DNA from: MB1-2 sp046566065
Lineage (GTDB): Bacteria; Actinomycetota; CADDZG01; WHSQ01
Assembly (NCBI GenBank): GCA_046566065.1
Contig: JBKHXK010000006.1
Location: 23,853-87,852 of the forward strand
DNA: 64,000 nt
Reading direction: 5' to 3'
How positions within the stretch are numbered: position 1 is the stretch's first letter; every line of letters starts with the position of its first letter. The position numbers and the translations under genes are program-made. The notes beneath the pieces are model-generated. The model had not been told where the DNA came from and did not search any database. It worked only from the letters and a program-made list of their open reading frames with translations. Of this stretch, positions 58,727-64,000 are shown in pieces.

Positions 58727-61012
58727 ATGGCTTCTCCGCCCGAGCCCGCAGTTCGGATCGACACCACGCCGCCCGCTCCGCCGGCGCGTGGCATGAAAGC
58801 CGTACTGAAGAAGGTTCGTCAACCTAGACATCCAAGCGTTTCCGCCCTCGAGAACCTGTTGCGTGAGGTTCGGCGTCAGCGCCCCAAAGCGGACATCAGG
58901 TTCATCGAGAAGGCCTACCAGATCGCTGAAGAGGCCCACAAGGGCCAGCTGCGCAAGTCCGGCGACCCCTTCATCATCCATCCCCTCGGGGTGGCCGGGA
59001 TCGTCGCCTCGCTGGGCTTGGACGAGACCACGGTGGCGGCCGCCCTGTTGCACGACGCGGTGGAAGACACGCCGTTGACGCTCGCCGACGTCGAAGAGGC
59101 TTTGGGGTTCGAGGTCGCCGCTCTGATCGACGGCGTGACGAAGCTGGACAAGATCCGGTTCCGTTCTGCGGAGCAGACGAGGGCCGAGAACCTGCGCAAG
59201 ATGATCATCGCTACGGCGAAGGACATCAGGGTCCTGCTGATCAAGATCTCGGATCGCCTCCACAACATGCGTACGTTGGCGCCGTTGGCTCCGGAGAAGC
59301 GAGAGATGATCGCCCGCGAGACGCTCGAGATCTACGCTCCGCTGGCCCACCGGCTGGGCATGTACGCGATCAAGTGGGAGCTCGAAGACCTCGGTTTCGC
59401 CACGCTCCACCCGAAGCGCTTCGAGGAGATCGATGCGCTCGTGCAGCAGCGGCAACCGGAGCGCGAGCGGTTGCTCGAAGATGTCCTCAATCAGATCCAG
59501 ACCAAGCTGCGCGAGGTCAAGATAAAGGCCGAGGTATCGGGGCGACCGAAGCATCTGTATGCGATCTACGAGAAGATCGTGCTCGGCGGCAAGACCCTGG
59601 ACGAGATCTTCGACCTCGTCGGCATGCGCGTGGTGGTCGAGAACGTGAAGGATTGCTACGCGGCCCTCGGTGCCATCCACACCCTCTTCACCCCGGTCCC
59701 GGGCCGCTTCAAGGACTACATCGCGATGCCCAAGTTCAACATGTATCAGTCGTTGCACACGACCGTCATGGGACCCGGCGGCCGAGCCATGGAGATCCAG
59801 ATCCGGACCGAGGAGATGCATCAGGCCGCCGAGACGGGCATCGCTGCTCACTGGCTCTACAAGGAGCAGCGACGAGGCAAGGCCGGCGGAGAGGACCTGG
59901 CCTGGTTGCAGCGCATGATGGACTGGCAGCGCGAGTCGATCGATCCGAAGGACTTCATGGAGTCCCTGAAGATCGATCTCTTCGCGGACGAGGTCTTCGT
60001 GTTCACCCCCAAGGGGGACGTGATATCTCTGCCGAGGGGAGCGACGCCGCTCGACTTCGCCTACTCGATCCATACCGAGGTGGGGCATCGGACGGTGGGG
60101 GCCAGGGTGAACGGACGTCTAGTCACACTCAGCCACGAGCTGGTCTCCGGAGACAGCGTCGAGATCATCACCTCGAAAGGTCCCGCCTCGCCGTCGCGCG
60201 ACTGGCTGCAGGTGGTGAAGACCCCGCGGGCCCGTAACAAGATCCGGCACTGGTTCGCGCGCGAACGCCGCGAAGATGCCCTGGCGCAGGGCCGCGAGAG
60301 CCTGCTGGCCTCGATGCGGAAGCAAGGACTCCCGGTCGACAAGATCTCCAAGAGCGATCTCTTGGACCAGGTAGCGGAACAGCTGAGGTACTCCGACGTG
60401 GATTCGATGCATGTAGCGATCGGAGAGGGGCACCTGTCACCGCAATCCGTGGCTACCAGGGTCATCCGTCTGTTCCAGCCAGACCTCGAGGAAGAGGCCG
60501 AGCCGATCCAACCTCCGACCCGCAGGCCGCGCTCGGCTCGCCGGGGCAAGGGGGTCATCGCCGAGGGCTTCGACGACCTGCTGGTACGTCTCGCTCGCTG
60601 TTGCACCCCCGTCCCCGGCGATCGCATCGTCGGATTCCTGACGCGAGGGCGCGGGGTCTCCGTTCATCGGGAGGACTGCCCGAACGCGAAGAGTCTGCAG
60701 GCCCAGGATCAGGGGGGCCGGATGATCGAGGTGTGGTGGGACGATCGGCAGCAGGGCACCTTCGTCGTCACGATCCAGATCGAGGCGCTCGACCGCACCA
60801 AGCTCCTTCGTGACGTCACCGCCGCCATCTCGGACCAGGGCCTTTCGATCGTGTCCTCTTCCACCAGGTCCGGCAAGGATGGGATCGCCACTCTCAACTT
60901 CACCTTCGAGCTCGCCGACGCGAGCCACCTCGATCACGTGATCCAAAGCGTCAAGGGTGTCGACTCGGTCTACGACGCTTACCGCGTGGTGCCTCGGAAC
61001 GCTCGCAACTGA
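58727..61012 (+). CDS. relA: Bifunctional (p)ppGpp synthetase/hydrolase RelA/SpoT (Rel)
   Basis: 761 aa. HD hydrolase domain (GDPFIIHPLGVAGIVASLG, LLHDAVEDT; intact), synthetase domain (GRPKHLYAIYEK, DLVGMRVVVE, YQSLHTTVMGPGGRAMEIQIRT), TGS (FVFTPKGDVISLPRGATPLDFAYSIHTEVGH), a Cys/His region (ARCCTPVPGDRIVGFLTRGRGVSVHREDC) and a C-terminal ACT domain. HD is complete, so the enzyme should both make and degrade (p)ppGpp, as actinobacterial Rel does. Confidence 0.97.
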   Translation: MASPPEPAVRIDTTPPAPPARGMKAVLKKVRQPRHPSVSALENLLREVRRQRPKADIRFIEKAYQIAEEAHKGQLRKSGDPFIIHPLGVAGIVASLGLDETTVAAALLHDAVEDTPLTLADVEEALGFEVAALIDGVTKLDKIRFRSAEQTRAENLRKMIIATAKDIRVLLIKISDRLHNMRTLAPLAPEKREMIARETLEIYAPLAHRLGMYAIKWELEDLGFATLHPKRFEEIDALVQQRQPERERLLEDVLNQIQTKLREVKIKAEVSGRPKHLYAIYEKIVLGGKTLDEIFDLVGMRVVVENVKDCYAALGAIHTLFTPVPGRFKDYIAMPKFNMYQSLHTTVMGPGGRAMEIQIRTEEMHQAAETGIAAHWLYKEQRRGKAGGEDLAWLQRMMDWQRESIDPKDFMESLKIDLFADEVFVFTPKGDVISLPRGATPLDFAYSIHTEVGHRTVGARVNGRLVTLSHELVSGDSVEIITSKGPASPSRDWLQVVKTPRARNKIRHWFARERREDALAQGRESLLASMRKQGLPVDKISKSDLLDQVAEQLRYSDVDSMHVAIGEGHLSPQSVATRVIRLFQPDLEEEAEPIQPPTRRPRSARRGKGVIAEGFDDLLVRLARCCTPVPGDRIVGFLTRGRGVSVHREDCPNAKSLQAQDQGGRMIEVWWDDRQQGTFVVTIQIEALDRTKLLRDVTAAISDQGLSIVSSSTRSGKDGIATLNFTFELADASHLDHVIQSVKGVDSVYDAYRVVPRNARN

Positions 61013-61019
61013 TCTTCTT

Positions 61020-62789
61020 ATGAGAACCCGTGCAGCCCTGTCGTGCGTCGTCGCCCTGCTGGCGGCGTCCTGCGAGCAGGTCCAGAGCACGATCGATCCC
61101 CCGGCGCGGGCGGAAGACACCGCGGTCGCATTCGTAGAGGCGTGGAACGATCTGGACGCGGAAGCGATGGAGGAGCATCTCGCGGACACCGGCGCTTGGG
61201 ATGCGCAGCGTCTGCAGTCGTTGCTTCGACGCGCGCTTCCCGACGACGCGATCTCTTCGCTGGAGGTCGTGCTCGAAGGCCCCGTAGAGCAGCCTTCAGA
61301 CGAAGCCCTTATCGCCGACGACGGACCTCAAGCGACAACGTCCGCGGCCTACTCGATCACGTACGACTCCGATGCCTCGGTGCGCCCGGTCTCGTTCGAG
61401 GGGGAGTTGCCTCTCGCCTACCAGCGGGACACGGACTCCTGGAGCGTGAGCTTCGACAGGGAGCTCCTGTGGCCGGACCATCCTCGTGCGACGGGGTTCG
61501 CAGTGGTCGAGAAGTGGCCGCGTCGAGCGGCCATCTTGGATCGATCCGGGCAGAAGCTCGCCGTCGGGGGAGAGGACTCGCGTCGCTATCCCTTCGGTTC
61601 TCTGGCGGGCACCACGATCGGACACCTCGAGCCGGGTGAGGAGGTCGACCGCCTGCAGGGCGCGTCAGGGCTGGAACTCGGCCTCGACGAGGTGCTCGCC
61701 GGCATCGCCACGCAGAAGCTGATCCTGCAAGGCAAACCCAGCAGTGGCTGCCGGCAGAAGCGAGGCCGGGGCAACAAGAACCAAGAGGACACGGAGTGCA
61801 CCTATCCGACGGTCGCGACCCTCGGTCGCGTGGTCGGCAAGCCGGGTCGGGACGTGAAGACCACGCTCGACGTTGATGTGCAGCGGGCGGCAGAGCAGGC
61901 CTATGGGGCTACGACCGGGGGCTCGGTGGTGATGGACCCCGCTACCGGCGATCTGCTCGCGATCGTCTCGTCCTCGCCCTTCGATCCGAACAACTACGTC
62001 GGCGTGGCAGGGATCGAGCCCTTCAATCGGGCGCTGTCGGGGAGGTATCCACCCGGCTCCTCACTGAAGGTGATGACGGCCGCCGCCGCGTTGGAAGAGA
62101 AGGTCGTGAAGGAGACAACGACCCTGCCCGGCCCCGCGGAGTACCGCGGTGTGCGCAACTTCGAGTCGGGCGCGTTCGGCACGATCGACTTCGCCTCGGC
62201 CCTCAAGTTCAGCGTCAACACGGTCTTCGCACAGGTCGCGCTCGATCTCGGAGCCAGGCGTCTCAAGCGATACGCGGACGCTTTCGGCTTCAACTCCGAG
62301 CCGCGCATGCCTCTTGCTGCGGCGACGTCGTCGTTCCCCCTGCCGGCGGACGAAGGCGATGTCATGTGGGGATCGATCGGACAGGCGCAGGTCCTGGCCA
62401 GCCCTCTGACGATGGCGACGGTGGCGGCGACGATCGCCAACGGAGGCAAGCGCATGGAGCCTCGCATCCTTCTCAGGGACCCGAAGGTAGGGGAACGGGT
62501 CGTGTCCCAACGGATCGCGACCACCATGACTCGCCTGATGGAGAACGTCGTCAAAGGCGGCACGGGAGTGGGGGCCGCGATCTCCGGCGCTCAGGTGGCA
62601 GGCAAGACCGGAACGGCAGAGGTGGATGTCGCAGGCGAGCGCAAGAACCACGCTTGGTTCATCGCGTTCGCTCCTTCCACGGCTCCCAGGGTCGCGGTGT
62701 CGGTCGTGTCCGAGTACGGAGGGATCGGCGGCCAGGTAGCCGCCCCCCTCGCCGGACGCATCCTCAGCGCGGTGCTCCCGCAGCTCTGA
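61020..62789 (+). CDS. Penicillin-binding lipoprotein (MecA-type layout)
   Basis: 589 aa from ATG 61020. A signal peptide ends in LLAASC, a lipobox. Residues about 35-140 are NTF2-like (AVAFVEAWNDLDAEAMEEHL), as in PBP2a and PbpA-like proteins; a dimerisation region follows. Transpeptidase motifs: Ser in PPGSSLKVMTAAAAL (SxxK), SVNT (SxN) and GKTGTAE (KTG). It cross-links peptidoglycan. A lipid anchor in place of a transmembrane helix is unusual for a class B enzyme. Confidence 0.88.
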   Translation: MRTRAALSCVVALLAASCEQVQSTIDPPARAEDTAVAFVEAWNDLDAEAMEEHLADTGAWDAQRLQSLLRRALPDDAISSLEVVLEGPVEQPSDEALIADDGPQATTSAAYSITYDSDASVRPVSFEGELPLAYQRDTDSWSVSFDRELLWPDHPRATGFAVVEKWPRRAAILDRSGQKLAVGGEDSRRYPFGSLAGTTIGHLEPGEEVDRLQGASGLELGLDEVLAGIATQKLILQGKPSSGCRQKRGRGNKNQEDTECTYPTVATLGRVVGKPGRDVKTTLDVDVQRAAEQAYGATTGGSVVMDPATGDLLAIVSSSPFDPNNYVGVAGIEPFNRALSGRYPPGSSLKVMTAAAALEEKVVKETTTLPGPAEYRGVRNFESGAFGTIDFASALKFSVNTVFAQVALDLGARRLKRYADAFGFNSEPRMPLAAATSSFPLPADEGDVMWGSIGQAQVLASPLTMATVAATIANGGKRMEPRILLRDPKVGERVVSQRIATTMTRLMENVVKGGTGVGAAISGAQVAGKTGTAEVDVAGERKNHAWFIAFAPSTAPRVAVSVVSEYGGIGGQVAAPLAGRILSAVLPQL

Positions 62790-63238
62790 TGAGAGCGGTC
62801 GTCCAGCGCGTGACGGAGGCCAGCGTCTCCGTCGACGGCAACCTCGTGGGGGCTGTGGGCGCGGGCGTGATGGTGCTGCTGGGGGTCGCTCCGTCCGACG
62901 GAGAAGCAGAGGTGAAGTGGTTCGCAGACAAGATCGCGAACCTGCGCATCTGGCCGGACGACGAGGGCAAGATGAACCGCTCGCTGCTAGATGTTGGCGG
63001 CCAGGCCCTCGTCGTTTCCCAGTTCACCCTCTATGGAGACGCGCGCAAAGGGCGCAGACCGTCCTTCATCCGTGCTGCGCAGGGGGCCGAGGCGGACGCT
63101 ATCTATCAGCGCTGCGTAGAAGAGCTGTCCGCGTTGGGTGTCCACTGCGAGACCGGCGTGTTCGGAGCGATGATGAAGGTCGGTCTGGTCAACGACGGGC
63201 CGGTGACGATCCTGCTGGACTCCGACAAGACCTTCTAG
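62789..63238 (+). CDS. dtd: D-aminoacyl-tRNA deacylase Dtd
   Basis: 149 aa, ATG shares its A with the upstream TGA. Motifs QALVVSQFTLYGDARKGRRPSF and NDGPVTILLDS (the GP motif) are those of DTD, which removes D-amino acids and Gly from mischarged tRNA. Next to relA in many actinobacteria. Its stop overlaps the convergent zinc-ribbon gene by 4 nt. Confidence 0.96.
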   Translation: MRAVVQRVTEASVSVDGNLVGAVGAGVMVLLGVAPSDGEAEVKWFADKIANLRIWPDDEGKMNRSLLDVGGQALVVSQFTLYGDARKGRRPSFIRAAQGAEADAIYQRCVEELSALGVHCETGVFGAMMKVGLVNDGPVTILLDSDKTF

Positions 63239-63612
63239 CTCTCGGGTGGCGGAGGCGCTTTCGGCGTACGCCACCTGGCGACCGCTCCGCCGAACAGCAC
63301 GGTCAGACGACACTCCTCACACTGATGCCGGGTTCCGTAACCCGCTTCCTGGAGTGCCCACATGGGTTTGCCGCATTCCGGGCAGGGCTTGTTCGAGCGG
63401 TACTTGTTGCTGCGCGCCTCTCTGACTTTGATCTGCTCTTCGACGGGATCGTTCTGCTTCTTCCACACGTACAGCGTGTCACCGTGATACGAGACGCGAC
63501 ACCGTCCGCAATTGAAGATCTTGCCGAAGCCGGGCACCGTGACGACGTACATGGCCTCGCCGCATTGAGGGCATAGTTTCTCAACCGAATGCCTCTCTTG
63601 TTCCGCCCGCAT
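63235..63612 (-). CDS. Double zinc-ribbon protein (125 aa)
   Basis: Two zinc ribbons are visible: LCPQCGEAM..FNCGRCRVSYHGD and PCPECGKPMWAL..HQCEECRLTVLFGG. Between them is a charged helix. The chain ends in a Pro-rich tail. It may bind nucleic acid; no family name is certain. It is divergent from the response regulator, with about 50 bp between them. Confidence 0.78.
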   Translation of the reverse strand: MRAEQERHSVEKLCPQCGEAMYVVTVPGFGKIFNCGRCRVSYHGDTLYVWKKQNDPVEEQIKVREARSNKYRSNKPCPECGKPMWALQEAGYGTRHQCEECRLTVLFGGAVARWRTPKAPPPPES

Positions 63613-63665
63613 CTTTGCGATACTCCCATAGATGTCGATGGCCCATCCGGCGTAACCTTGTGGCC

Positions 63666-64000
63666 GTGGAAGAGCAAGTGAAGCCCATCAGAACGGCCGT
63701 GATCGATGACGACCCCGACATCGTCGAGCTTCTGAAGATCAACCTAGGTGCGGACCCTAGGTTCGAGCTGGCGGGGGAGGGCTCGAACGGGGCCCAGGCC
63801 CTGGACGTCCTGGCCGAGGCGGAGCCGGAGGTCGTGATCCTCGACCTGGACATGCCCTATTTCGACGGTCTCGACGCGATCGGCCACATCCGCAAAGGCT
63901 GGCCCGATGTGAAGATCGTCGTGTTCTCGGCTCGGTACGACAAGTACGACGCGGACGACCTGCTGAGCAATCGGGCGGATCTCTACATCGACAAGACCCG
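63666..64000 (+). CDS. Response regulator (partial)
   Basis: Opens at GTG 63666 and runs off the window. The receiver is complete in its main points: RTAVIDDDPDIVELL (acidic pocket), VVILDLDMPYFDGLDAI (phospho-acceptor Asp), IVVFSARYDKYD (Ser switch) and YIDKT (Lys). The output domain is not in the window. Sequence resembles NarL-type regulators. Confidence 0.88.
   Translation, partial: MEEQVKPIRTAVIDDDPDIVELLKINLGADPRFELAGEGSNGAQALDVLAEAEPEVVILDLDMPYFDGLDAIGHIRKGWPDVKIVVFSARYDKYDADDLLSNRADLYIDKT

Overview
The window is a GC-rich stretch of bacterial chromosome, almost certainly from an actinobacterium (Actinomycetota), probably a deep or uncultured lineage. The evidence is gene order and content: dnaK-grpE-dnaJ-hspR followed by clpB with HspR-type (HAIR) operators; thrS-HIT-pgsA-acyltransferase-PimA-type glycosyltransferase; pdxS-pdxT-yebC-ruvC-ruvA-ruvB-yajC-apt-relA; and a GAAC-N4-GTTC LexA box before ruvC. 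No rRNA, CRISPR array, prophage or classical insertion sequence was seen. One tRNA gene, tRNA-Val(CAC), is present.

Layout. 1-6.9 kb: a truncated class V aminotransferase, a small hypothetical protein, a secreted LysM/lytic transglycosylase, uvrA, and a membrane metallophosphoesterase. 6.9-10 kb: tRNA-Val, a YdhR-like monooxygenase, and a large STAND NTPase with a C-terminal OmpR/PhoB winged helix; three TCATC(C/T) boxes at exactly 11-bp spacing lie upstream of this pair. 10-18.8 kb: small membrane proteins (DUF421, DUF6766-DUF2188), a signalling cluster (receiver-HD-GYP protein, degenerate GGDEF membrane protein, orphan histidine kinase), a CAP protein, a DEAD-box helicase, small zinc-ribbon proteins and a pseudo-receiver. 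18.8-27.1 kb: the heat-shock locus (dnaK, grpE, dnaJ, hspR, clpB, a 45-codon zinc ribbon, a 2-hydroxyacid dehydrogenase, hsp20).

27.1-49.8 kb: a MidA-type methyltransferase, class I aldolase, a secreted metalloprotease apparently starting at CTG, thrS and the phospholipid/PIM-type cluster, an EF-G paralogue on the opposite strand, an ABC exporter of the MacB/FtsX type with a lipoprotein and a catalytically dead M48-like membrane protein, murJ, a sulfotransferase and a phosphodiester glycosidase on the opposite strand, and tandem DUF3048 proteins. 49.8-63.2 kb: vitamin B6 synthase, yebC, a class III nucleotidyl cyclase, ruvCAB, yajC, an HD phosphohydrolase in the place where secD-secF usually lie, apt, relA, a penicillin-binding lipoprotein and dtd. 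The window closes with a double zinc-ribbon protein and a truncated response regulator.

The most unusual element is at 53.34-54.38 kb. A single gene encoding an AbiEi-type winged helix joined to a DUF559 (Vsr-like) nuclease is enclosed by two 48-bp inverted repeats that differ at three positions. It sits between the cyclase gene and the SOS-controlled ruvCAB operon, which suggests a single-gene mobile cassette.
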